This document shows positions 6,070 through 12,281 of a stretch of 12,281 nucleotides of DNA, piece after piece. The notes below the pieces were generated by a model that had not been told where the DNA came from, did no database searches, and was given only the letters and a program-made list of their open reading frames with translations. The position numbers and the translations under genes were made by a program. The DNA comes from an uncultured Pseudomonadota bacterium. GTDB taxonomy: Bacteria > Myxococcota_A > UBA796 > GCA-2862545. Positions within the stretch are counted from its first letter, which is position 1. Every line of letters begins with the position of its first letter. The stretch is taken from the NCBI GenBank assembly GCA_937891875.1, contig CALATR010000861.1:1-12281 (forward strand). Reading direction: 5' to 3'.

Positions 6070-7700
6070 TGTCCCAGCTCCTCGGCCAGCCACGCGTCGA
6101 CGTCGATGGTGGAGAGCGCCGGCTTGCGGCGCTGGTTGGTGGCGCAGTGAACCTCGCCCAGGCCCATGTGGTAGACGAACCAGTCGTCGACGAAGACCAG
6201 CTCGACCGAGTCGGGCAGGAGCTCCCGCCAGGCCTGCACGAAGACGTCGTCGTCCTGGGACTCGCCCTGGGAGCGCACGAAGGGGTCGGCCATCAGCGCC
6301 TTGCCGCCGGTGCCGTCCTCGTTGGTGATCATGAGCAGGTTGACCATGCCCGGCACCACCGCGGCCGCGCCGCAGACGCCGAAGTCCGGGTCGACGACCT
6401 CCTCGAAGAAGCTCGGCACCCGGATGATCTCCTCCTCGGTGAGCCCGATCTCCGCCTTGAAGACCTCCAGCGCCGGGTCGATGTGGTCCCGCTGCATGTC
6501 CTCGTTGTAGGCGATCAACGCCGCGTCGTTGACGTAGCTGCCGACGGTCGGGCGGTTGTGGCCGTTGTAGCCCTGCAGGGTGTGGCGCATCAGCGGCGTG
6601 TCGTCGCCGCGCTTGCGCAACGTCGCCAGGCCCAGCGCCGTGTCGGCGATGAGGAAGCGGAAGCCGCGCGGGGCCGTGGGATCGGGGACGAAGCTGGTGA
6701 ACTCGTCGATGTGACCGACGCAGAGCCAGCTGGTGTCCACGTGGAAGGGCGGCTGGGCGCCGAGGCCCTCGAGGTAGTCACGCACGTCGGGGCTGGGTCC
6801 GAGGTCGGAGAAGCCCCCCGTCTCGCCGTTCCAGCCGTAGTAGATGCGCCCGAGCGGGTAGTCGACGCCGTCCACCGTCACCGGCGGGCTGACCTCGAGG
6901 TTGCCGAACGCGTCGTAGGTGCTGGGCACGCTGCCCGAACCGTGGGTCTCGACCCAGGCGTTGGCGCCGGCGAGGGTCTCCGGGAACGGGTCCAGGCCGC
7001 CCCAGCCGTTGCCGTCGCGGATGCTGTCGAGCAGGAGGTTGCTGCGGGCGTCCGGACCCCACACGCCGAGGTGCTCGACCTCGTCCTGCATCCACGGATC
7101 GTCGCCGTACTGGGGCCCGGGCAAGACGGTCATCATGTCGCCCAGCGAGTCCGTCAGCGAGGCGACCATCGCGTCGTTGTTGCTCCGCCCGCCGAAGTTC
7201 AGGGTGAGGACCCACGCCTGCTCGGTCTCGAGGAGGTGATGCCCCAAGGTGGGCGGAGAACCCATGATCTGGAGGGTGGCCGTCTCCTCCTTCTTGTCGT
7301 CGGTGAGGACCAGGGTCCCCAGCGGTCCCCAGGTCACAGCCTCGATCTGCACCTCGATGGTGTCGTCCTTGCCGCGCTCCGGCAGGGCCCAGGTGGCGGG
7401 AGCGCCCGCGCCGAGCACGACGCGGCCCTCGTGGTAGACGCGGATCACGTTCGGCTCGCCGACCAGGGACAGGGTCGTGCCGCGCGCCTTGTTGGAGAGC
7501 AGGACGGTGGTGCGGTCGTCGTCGCCCTCGGTGCCGGGCGACAGCCAGTCCGCTTCGCCGTCGCCATCGTCATCGTCCAGGTTGGGGACGACCAGTGCGT
7601 AGGGCGCGTCGTCCGCGCCGGAGGCCCATTGGGCTTGCACGTCGGCGCCACCGCAGCCGACGAGCGCCAACAGACCGAGTCCTTGCATGCCTCGGTTCAT
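6066..7700 (-). CDS. Lipoprotein protein-arginine deiminase (PAD), calcium-dependent animal-type family
   Basis: This enzyme is predicted to convert peptidyl-arginine to peptidyl-citrulline (EC 3.5.3.15) at the cell envelope. It has 544 residues: a lipoprotein signal ending in LVGC (Cys16), a PAD middle domain (about 33-150) and a PAD catalytic domain (about 155-535). The catalytic set matches human PAD4 as I recall it. WMQDE gives D206 (D350), GHIDEFTSFVP gives H330 and D332 (H471, D473), and GEVHCATNQRRKP gives nucleophile C519 (C645). Calcium ligands are visible too: Q205, E207 and E209; D225-S226, exactly 19 residues after D206 as in PAD4; and the acid-rich N40-LDDDDGDGEAD loop at the position of the middle-domain site (N153/D155/D157). 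The N-terminal PAD domain is absent. R228 matches substrate-binding R372, but G230 replaces R374. This is not the Porphyromonas PPAD type. The ATG at 7700 has GAGGAG 8 nt upstream. The barrel-like gene is 24 bp upstream and the HEAT gene overlaps downstream. Confidence 0.95.
   Translation of the reverse strand: MNRGMQGLGLLALVGCGGADVQAQWASGADDAPYALVVPNLDDDDGDGEADWLSPGTEGDDDRTTVLLSNKARGTTLSLVGEPNVIRVYHEGRVVLGAGAPATWALPERGKDDTIEVQIEAVTWGPLGTLVLTDDKKEETATLQIMGSPPTLGHHLLETEQAWVLTLNFGGRSNNDAMVASLTDSLGDMMTVLPGPQYGDDPWMQDEVEHLGVWGPDARSNLLLDSIRDGNGWGGLDPFPETLAGANAWVETHGSGSVPSTYDAFGNLEVSPPVTVDGVDYPLGRIYYGWNGETGGFSDLGPSPDVRDYLEGLGAQPPFHVDTSWLCVGHIDEFTSFVPDPTAPRGFRFLIADTALGLATLRKRGDDTPLMRHTLQGYNGHNRPTVGSYVNDAALIAYNEDMQRDHIDPALEVFKAEIGLTEEEIIRVPSFFEEVVDPDFGVCGAAAVVPGMVNLLMITNEDGTGGKALMADPFVRSQGESQDDDVFVQAWRELLPDSVELVFVDDWFVYHMGLGEVHCATNQRRKPALSTIDVDAWLAEELGQ
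6078..6083 (-). promoter_or_regulatory. Ribosome binding site GAGGAG of the HEAT-repeat gene
   Basis: GAGGAG lies 8 nt before the ATG at 6069, inside the 3' end of the PAD gene. With the ATGA overlap it supports 6069 as the start and translational coupling. Confidence 0.6.
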
Positions 7701-7708
7701 ACGCTTGT

Positions 7709-7714
7709 CTCCTC
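7709..7714 (-). promoter_or_regulatory. Ribosome binding site GAGGAG of the PAD gene
   Basis: GAGGAG lies 8 nt before the ATG at 7700, in the 24-bp gap after the upstream stop. It supports this start over the internal ATG four codons later, and suggests the PAD is translated well in its own right. Confidence 0.6.
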
Positions 7715-7724
7715 GTCCCCCCTG

Positions 7725-8384
7725 CTAACGCGTCAGATCCGGGTCGCGCCTCGATGGACGCAACATCGGCCCGCCGCCGAACGAGAGGGAGAAGACCGCG
7801 GGCCCCTCGCTGTACAGGTGCACCTGGCCGAGCGCGTGCAAAGTGATCGGATGCACCATGAGCGAGATCCCGGCGCTGGCACGGAGGACGCCGGCCATCG
7901 GGACCGCGCGCACCCGCCAGCGATCCGAGGGAGGCAGGCGGCCGTTGACGAAGGCCACGCCCACGCCGACGCCGCCGACCAGCTTCACCGGACCGGGGGT
8001 GCCGCCCTGCAGGCCCATCGTGATCCCCGCCGCCTCGCGCTTGGCCGGACTCTCCCACTCACCGGGGACGTCGACCGCGATGGTCTGCATGAAGATCCGC
8101 GTCGTGTAGGCCAGGTTCTGGGTCGGCCACCACTCCCACTGCAGGCCGAGGCCGCCCGCACCCAGGTCCCGGTCCTTGTAGCGGCCGGGGGCGACGTCCA
8201 GGCGGACGGCGTGGGCCCAGGCGGCATACCAGTCGAGCATGTCGCCCGGAGCGTCCTCCTTGGCGACCGCAGCCTCGGCGGGCGGGTCGGTCAGCTCGGG
8301 GGTTCCGTCGTCGGCGGCGATGGCGGTGAGGGGGACCAGGGCGCACAGCACGGCAGCTCCGATCGCCCTGCTTGCGCGCTGCAT
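7725..8384 (-). CDS. Exported protein, probable outer-membrane beta-barrel
   Basis: This protein of 219 residues has a clear signal peptide (MQRASRAIGAAVLCALVPLTAIA|AD, cleavage near residue 23). After an acidic linker, the body alternates polar and hydrophobic residues with many Gly and aromatics (for example GAGGLGLQWEWWP, VKLVGGVGVGVAFVNG and VFSLSFGGGP), a pattern typical of small outer-membrane barrels. It lacks the terminal aromatic residue often found in barrels and ends in a charged tail RRDPDLTR. I do not recognise the family. AGGAGG sits 4 nt before the ATG at 8384. It is the first gene after the 89-bp gap that follows the glycosyltransferase, and precedes the PAD by 24 bp, so it may be the first gene of the PAD operon. 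It could be a surface anchor or export partner, but nothing in the sequence proves that. Confidence 0.82.
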   Translation of the reverse strand: MQRASRAIGAAVLCALVPLTAIAADDGTPELTDPPAEAAVAKEDAPGDMLDWYAAWAHAVRLDVAPGRYKDRDLGAGGLGLQWEWWPTQNLAYTTRIFMQTIAVDVPGEWESPAKREAAGITMGLQGGTPGPVKLVGGVGVGVAFVNGRLPPSDRWRVRAVPMAGVLRASAGISLMVHPITLHALGQVHLYSEGPAVFSLSFGGGPMLRPSRRDPDLTR

Positions 8385-8388
8385 CCCG

Positions 8389-8408
8389 CCTCCTGGAAGT
8401 CTCCCAGG
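8389..8408 (-). promoter_or_regulatory. Ribosome binding site AGGAGG overlapping a small inverted repeat
   Basis: AGGAGG (8389-8394) precedes the barrel-protein ATG by 4 nt. An inverted repeat CCTGG-7 nt-CCAGG (8404-8408 and 8392-8396) overlaps three bases of it, so a weak hairpin could partly hide the site. The stem has only 5 bp and may be chance. Confidence 0.35.
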
Positions 8409-8473
8409 CTAGCGCCCGATTCTGCGACCCGCGATCCCGATCCGATCCGTCGACATCGCCATGACGATCCGCG

Positions 8474-9748
8474 CTACACGCCCACTGCCGACCGCACCCG
8501 CGACAGCGCTCCCCGCGCCCGCCCCCGCGCATCCCGGGCCACGCCCTGCAGCAGGTCGAGGTAGCGCCGCGCGAGCACCTTGCGATCGTAGTTGGACGCG
8601 ACGAAGTCCCGCCCCGAACGCCCCATCTCACGACGCCGATCCGGATCCGCGGCGAGCTCCCGGACAGCGGCTGCCATGGCCGCCGCGTCCTCGGGAGGCA
8701 CGACGAGACCCGCGCCGCTCGCTCGCACGATGTCCTCGGCCTGACCGGCCACGCCCAGCACCAGCGGGGTCTCCATCGCCCAGATCTCGAACATCTTCGA
8801 CGGGATGACCGTGCGGAACAGCGGCAGGTCCCGCAGGGGCACCAGCGCGATGTCGGTCATCGCGTAGATCTCGGGCATGGCCTGGGCGGGCTGACCGGGC
8901 AGGAAGGTGACGTTGGCGAGGTCCCGCCCCAGCTCGACCAGGGCCTGCTTGCGCGCCCCCTCGCCGACCAGGACGAAGTGCACCTCGGGCGCGAGCTTCG
9001 CCGCCTCGAGCACGGTCTCGAGCCCATGGGAGAGCCCGTGGGTGCCCGCATAGACGGCGAGCGGCACGTCCGTGGGCAGGCCGAAGCGCTGCTTGACCGC
9101 CGTCGCGTCGAGGTCGGGGTCGAAGCGGTCCAGGCTCACGCCGTTGGTGATGACCGGCACGTCCACGGCCCGCCCGCCGGTCGCCCGGGCGATGGCCTCC
9201 TGAAACGACGGGGAGACGACGACCACCAGCTCCGACTCCCGGTACAGCCAGCGCTCCACCTGCTCCAGGACCTTGATGACCGGGTGGTTGCGGGGCATCG
9301 CGCCGACCTCCCACACGCTGGCCGGCCACAGGTCGCGGATCTCGCTGACCAGGGGCACGCCGCGCTGACGGGCGATCGCCGCTCCAGCCAGTGCGGTGAG
9401 GAACTGGGGGGAGGTCGCGACCAGCACGTCGGGGTCGGGAATGCCGCGCTGGCCCAGCAGGACGGCGGACGCGGCGAAGCTCCCGTAGGCCGCCGATCGC
9501 CGCACGGTGCCCGAGTTGGGGGTGGCGTAGATCCAGGTCCGGTGCACGTGCACGCCGTCGATGAGCTCGCGCTTGACGAGGCGACCGCGGTACTCGGGTG
9601 GGATGACGCCGGTCGGGTGGTTGGGCAGGCCGCACAGCACGTGCACCTCGTGCCCCTCCGCCGCCCAGGACGTGCACAGCTCGCGCACCCGGGTGGCACA
9701 CGCGCCCAGATCAGGCGGGTAGTGCGCAGAGACGAAGAGGATGCGCAC
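8474..9748 (-). CDS. GT4-family glycosyltransferase, WbuB-like
   Basis: This cytoplasmic GT-B glycosyltransferase of 424 residues probably adds a sugar to a polyprenyl-diphosphate-linked acceptor during O-antigen or exopolysaccharide assembly. The N-terminal Rossmann half starts MRILFVSAHYPPDLGACATR (Gly-rich loop near 15) and contains GLPNHPTG (40-47), SEIRDLWPASVWEVG (135-149) and VVVSPSF (176-182), which are signatures of the WbuB/WcaI-like group. ITNGVSLDRFD (200-210) bridges to the C-terminal half, which has YAGTHGLSHGLET (233-245), LVGEGARKQAL (260-270) and the donor-site block IPSKMFEIWA (315-324, Glu321). The donor sugar cannot be read from the sequence. The start is GTG at 9748, 6 nt after the stop of the WecA-like gene and without a clear ribosome site, so it is likely translated by coupling. 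A transferase acting straight after a WecA-type initiating enzyme fits the second step of repeat-unit synthesis. Confidence 0.92.
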   Translation of the reverse strand: MRILFVSAHYPPDLGACATRVRELCTSWAAEGHEVHVLCGLPNHPTGVIPPEYRGRLVKRELIDGVHVHRTWIYATPNSGTVRRSAAYGSFAASAVLLGQRGIPDPDVLVATSPQFLTALAGAAIARQRGVPLVSEIRDLWPASVWEVGAMPRNHPVIKVLEQVERWLYRESELVVVVSPSFQEAIARATGGRAVDVPVITNGVSLDRFDPDLDATAVKQRFGLPTDVPLAVYAGTHGLSHGLETVLEAAKLAPEVHFVLVGEGARKQALVELGRDLANVTFLPGQPAQAMPEIYAMTDIALVPLRDLPLFRTVIPSKMFEIWAMETPLVLGVAGQAEDIVRASGAGLVVPPEDAAAMAAAVRELAADPDRRREMGRSGRDFVASNYDRKVLARRYLDLLQGVARDARGRARGALSRVRSAVGV

Positions 9749-9754
9749 GGGCGC

Positions 9755-11299
9755 TTACGACTCGACCAGCCGAGGTCCGAGGGTCACCACGCTCTGCTCC
9801 ACCGCCAGCTGCAGGAGGCGGTCGCGCACGGTCAGCGCGAGCAGGTGGTAGCCAGCGGCCTCGGGCACCTGGAGCTGATCGGGCTCGCAGTGCCAGGAAA
9901 AGGAGATTCGACCGACAATCTCGGCCTTCTCGAGCGACCAGCGCAGGTCGTACTCGAGCTTCTGCACCGCCTGCGCGGGTGCCGGGGTCTGCCCGCTGAC
10001 GAGCCGGCCGGTGACGTCGGTGTTCTCGCGCTCCCAGTCGAGCTCCACCGACTGCAGGCGCGGGCCGCCGGACAGGGCGGCGTGCAGGGTGATCTCGTCC
10101 AGACGGGCGTCCTGACCCAGCTGTTCGATGGCGGTCAGGACCTGCTCCGAGCTGCTGGCGAGGCGGACGCGCTCGACCGTGCTCTCGATGACCTGGAGGT
10201 GGCGCAGGCCGCGGGTCTGGCGCATGAGACCGTACTTGACGGTCTGGTTGATGGTCCGCAGCGAGAGCAGGCCCATCAGGCGGGCAAAGACGATGACCGC
10301 GACCAGGAAGACGCCGAGGATGACCGCACCGACCATGCCGTTGGCGTAGACGAGGGACAGGGCCAGCACGGTGAAGCCGATGGACACGGCGTACATGACC
10401 AGCACGACCTGCTTGTGGGTCAGCCCCAGGTCGAGCAGGCGGTGGTGCACGTGGCCGCGGTCGGCGCTGAAGATGCCGCGGCCGCCCAGGAAGCGGCGCA
10501 GGATGGCGACGCCGGTGTCGAAGAGCGGCAGACCCAGCGCCAGGATCGGGATCATCAGGGCGACGATGGTCGACGACTTGCTGCTGCCCCAGATCGCCGT
10601 GGTTGCCAGGATGAAGCCCAGGAACAGCGAGCCCGAGTCCCCCATGAAGATGGACGCCGGGTTGAAGTTGTAGCGGAGGAACCCGATCAGCGAGCCGGCG
10701 AGCGCCGCCGACGTCAGCGACAGGATGATCTGTCCGCGGAGCAGCCCGAGGATGAACAGGGTGACGACCGCGAACAGCGCGATGCCGCCGGCCAGTCCGT
10801 CGAGCCCGTCGATGAGGTTGATGGCGTTCATGACGCCGACGATCCAGATGACCGTCACCGGCATCGCGAACACGCCCAGCTGGAGGTTCCAGCCGAACGG
10901 CGTCGCCACCTGCCCGATCTCGAAGCCCATGTAGTAGACGCCCACGGCGATGGCGACCTGGGCGAGCAGCTTGAACTTGGCCGGCAGGTTGAGCAGGTCG
11001 TCCGCCAGGCCGAGGGCCACCACGAGCGCGCTGCCGCCGACCAGGCCCCACACCCGCCACTCGTCGCCGAGGTACGCGGCCGAGACGTCGTTGTCGACGA
11101 ACAGCAGCGCGGCGACAGGCAGGAAGAACGCGATGACGATCGCGACGCCGCCCAGCCGGGGGATCGGCCGATCGTGCACCTTGCGGGCCTCGGATCCGTC
11201 GTCGACCAGGCCGAAGCGGAACGCGGACCACCGCACCACCGGCGTCAGGGCCAGCGCGGCGAGCAGGGAGATGCAGAATGCGACCAGATAAGTGAGCAT
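9755..11299 (-). CDS. WecA/MraY-family UDP-sugar:polyprenyl-phosphate sugar-1-phosphate transferase with C-terminal extension
   Basis: This multi-pass inner-membrane enzyme should transfer a sugar-1-phosphate (in WecA, GlcNAc-1-P) from a UDP-sugar to undecaprenyl phosphate, starting a surface polysaccharide. With the ATG at 11299 it has 514 residues. About ten or eleven membrane segments fill residues 1-345. Family motifs are RKVHDRPIPRLGG (39-51), the Asp pair D100-D101 in LGLADD, NLIDGLDGLAGG (161-172; D164, D167), FMGDSGSLFLGF (218-229) and the WecA-type HVHHR (283-287). Residues about 346-514 are an extra soluble domain, absent from typical WecA of roughly 350-370 residues, and I do not recognise it. 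The frame is open to ATGs at 11341 and 11473, but 11299 puts the first membrane helix at the N-terminus; none has a strong ribosome site. It heads the minus-strand run, with the glycosyltransferase 6 nt downstream. Confidence 0.93.
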   Translation of the reverse strand: MLTYLVAFCISLLAALALTPVVRWSAFRFGLVDDGSEARKVHDRPIPRLGGVAIVIAFFLPVAALLFVDNDVSAAYLGDEWRVWGLVGGSALVVALGLADDLLNLPAKFKLLAQVAIAVGVYYMGFEIGQVATPFGWNLQLGVFAMPVTVIWIVGVMNAINLIDGLDGLAGGIALFAVVTLFILGLLRGQIILSLTSAALAGSLIGFLRYNFNPASIFMGDSGSLFLGFILATTAIWGSSKSSTIVALMIPILALGLPLFDTGVAILRRFLGGRGIFSADRGHVHHRLLDLGLTHKQVVLVMYAVSIGFTVLALSLVYANGMVGAVILGVFLVAVIVFARLMGLLSLRTINQTVKYGLMRQTRGLRHLQVIESTVERVRLASSSEQVLTAIEQLGQDARLDEITLHAALSGGPRLQSVELDWERENTDVTGRLVSGQTPAPAQAVQKLEYDLRWSLEKAEIVGRISFSWHCEPDQLQVPEAAGYHLLALTVRDRLLQLAVEQSVVTLGPRLVES

Positions 11300-11501
11300 G
11301 CTCGGTTCCGGCTCAGGCAACACCGTGGGCGGTCCAGACATTCGGTCGTCGCGGGACGATCTTGAGGCGACCTGGACCTCGGGCGGGGCCTGCGGGCAAA
11401 TCGGGTATCCGAGGGACGCGGCATGCGCTCCCCCGCTCTCCTGGCGTTGTCGTGGCACACCCCCCGGCTTCACCGTATGCTCGGGGCTCGACGAGGAGCC
11501 C
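11300..11501. other. Divergent intergenic region between the WecA-like and radical SAM genes
   Basis: This 202-bp region separates divergent starts and should hold promoters for both. A TCGG-GTAT-CCGA inverted repeat lies at about 11400-11411. I see no convincing -35/-10 pair on the minus strand and no credible small gene; a 33-codon frame from 11423 (+) overlaps the next gene and looks like noise. Confidence 0.5.
11476..11481 (+). promoter_or_regulatory. Possible -10 element TATGCT for the radical SAM gene
   Basis: TATGCT matches the sigma-70 -10 consensus at four of six positions, including the key T, A and final T. It lies 20 nt before the GTG start, which would leave a very short leader. 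No good -35 element lies 16-18 bp upstream, so support is weak. Confidence 0.2.
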
Positions 11502-12281
11502 GTGCACGACCTTCAGCTCAATGACGTCGATCTGGTGCTGGTCGTCCCCCCGCTCGCCCACCTCACCTGGCCCGCGCTGGGCGTGCACCTGCTCCAGGCC
11601 ATCGCCCGTGAGCGCGGCGTGCGCACCCGGGTCGTCTACCTCTCGGTCCTGCTCGCTCGCCGGATCGGTGCCCTGCACTACGCCGCCCTCGCCAACGCCC
11701 CGACCGACTGGATGCTCGGCGAGCGGCTGCTGGGCTGGCGCGCGTGGGACGGCCTGCCCCCCGAGCGGGTGGCCGAAGGACTCCCGCTGGACGATCGGCG
11801 CGTCGGCGGCGGAGCCATCGAGTACCTGGACCACATGACCGACGGCACCGGACACGTGCCAGTGGCGTGGGGGGATCGCTACGTCGCGTCCGAGCTGGTG
11901 GCGGCGGCGCGGGCCGCGGGCGAAGTGGTCGATGCCCTGGCGGACGCCATCGTGGCCGCGGGCGTGCCCATGGTCGGCGCCACGACCTCCTTCGACCAGA
12001 CCGCGCCCGCTATTGCGCTCTTGTCGGCGATCAAGGCACGTGATCCGGCGATTCGCACCCTGCTGGGTGGAGCCAACTGCGAGGCCCCGATGGGCCCGGC
12101 GATCGCCGCGCTGACCGACGCGGTCGACCACGTCTTCTGCGGCGAGTCCGATCTCACCTTCGGCGCCTTCCTCGACGACCCCGAGGGTGCCCCCCGGATC
12201 ATCGAGGGTGCACCCGTCACCGACCTCGACGCCGCCCCCGGACCCCGGTTCGACGACTACCTGGACCAGCTGCGGGCCTTC
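11502..12281 (+). CDS. B12-binding radical SAM protein, RiPP-maturation C-methyltransferase family (N-terminal part)
   Basis: The window shows the first 260 residues, and the frame is still open at the right edge. This part is the cobalamin-binding Rossmann domain and the start of the linker to the radical SAM domain. LVLVVPPLAHLTWPALGVHLLQ (11-32), VVYLSVLLARRIG (44-56) and the block LLGGANCEAPMGPAI (187-201) followed by VDHVFCGESDLTFGAFLDD (208-226) and FDDYLDQL (250-257) closely resemble the family named ribosomal peptide maturation radical SAM protein 1 (TIGR03975, from memory). Those enzymes are thought to C-methylate RiPP precursor peptides. No DxHxxG cobalamin motif is visible, as in many B12 radical SAM enzymes. 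The CxxxCxxC cluster motif must lie past the edge. The start is GTG at 11502 with GAGGAG (11493-11498) 3 nt upstream; no other in-frame start lies close upstream. No precursor gene is visible inside the window. Confidence 0.82.
   Translation, partial: MHDLQLNDVDLVLVVPPLAHLTWPALGVHLLQAIARERGVRTRVVYLSVLLARRIGALHYAALANAPTDWMLGERLLGWRAWDGLPPERVAEGLPLDDRRVGGGAIEYLDHMTDGTGHVPVAWGDRYVASELVAAARAAGEVVDALADAIVAAGVPMVGATTSFDQTAPAIALLSAIKARDPAIRTLLGGANCEAPMGPAIAALTDAVDHVFCGESDLTFGAFLDDPEGAPRIIEGAPVTDLDAAPGPRFDDYLDQLRAF

Noticed and set aside
8412..8473. Clustered GGATC-like repeats and possible hairpins between the glycosyltransferase and barrel genes, considered as a terminator.
   Set aside because: I could not form a stable GC stem followed by a T run. 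The repeats are short and imperfect.
6069..8564. An 831-codon + strand open frame opposite the PAD and barrel genes.
   Set aside because: The minus strand encodes an unmistakable PAD here. The + translation is dominated by Val/His/Asp/Gly/Arg without any domain pattern.
8978..11365. A 795-codon + strand open frame opposite the WecA-like and glycosyltransferase genes.
   Set aside because: It is the complement of two well-supported genes, and its product is an Asp/Gln/Arg/His-rich string.
11453..11468. A TGGCAC sequence resembling the -24 half of a sigma-54 promoter before the radical SAM gene.
   Set aside because: The following GC is one base out of register and the TTGCA half is missing.
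11423..11524. A 33-codon + strand frame considered as a RiPP precursor for the radical SAM enzyme.
   Set aside because: It overlaps the start of the enzyme gene, has no ribosome site, and its Arg-rich translation shows no leader or core pattern.
11313..12131. A 272-codon minus-strand open frame opposite the radical SAM gene.
   Set aside because: The + frame from 11502 carries recognisable family motifs with a ribosome site. The minus frame has none.

Overview
The window is a gene-dense, very GC-rich piece of a bacterial chromosome. Several features suggest a Gram-negative of the Myxococcota or an old-'Deltaproteobacteria' relative: many lipoproteins with LxGC-type lipoboxes, a probable outer-membrane barrel, a WecA-type lipid-sugar initiating transferase, and a radical-SAM RiPP-type enzyme. 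This placement is inference from gene style; no marker gene is present. I see no tRNA, rRNA, IS element, CRISPR array or strong intrinsic terminator.

Layout. (1) Bases 1-205 hold no convincing gene. A lone + strand gene follows (206-937), a 243-aa protein with a faint GNAT-like pattern. (2) It converges, with only 3 bp between, on a long minus-strand run of eight genes read from 11299 down to 941. Upstream to downstream these are: a WecA/MraY-family UDP-sugar:polyprenyl-phosphate transferase with an extra C-terminal domain; a WbuB-like GT4 glycosyltransferase; a secreted barrel-like protein; a lipoprotein protein-arginine deiminase (PAD) of the calcium-dependent 'animal' type; a secreted HEAT-repeat protein overlapping it by ATGA; a HemN-type coproporphyrinogen III dehydrogenase; and two tandem paralogous lipoproteins of unknown function. 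Spacing is tight (overlap to 89 bp), so one or two operons are likely. (3) After a 202-bp divergent region, a + strand gene starts at 11502 and runs off the right edge. It is the N-terminal half of a B12-binding radical SAM protein that resembles the RiPP-maturation C-methyltransferase family.

How they may work together. The first two minus-strand genes belong to surface-polysaccharide assembly. The next group (barrel, PAD, HEAT, two lipoproteins) is almost entirely exported, which suggests an envelope protein-citrullination module. The PAD keeps all four catalytic residues (D206, H330, D332, C519) and most calcium ligands, so it looks active. Its substrate and the roles of its neighbours are unknown. 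HemN is a housekeeping-type haem gene placed inside this run. The RiPP-type enzyme at the right edge probably opens a separate biosynthetic locus beyond the window.
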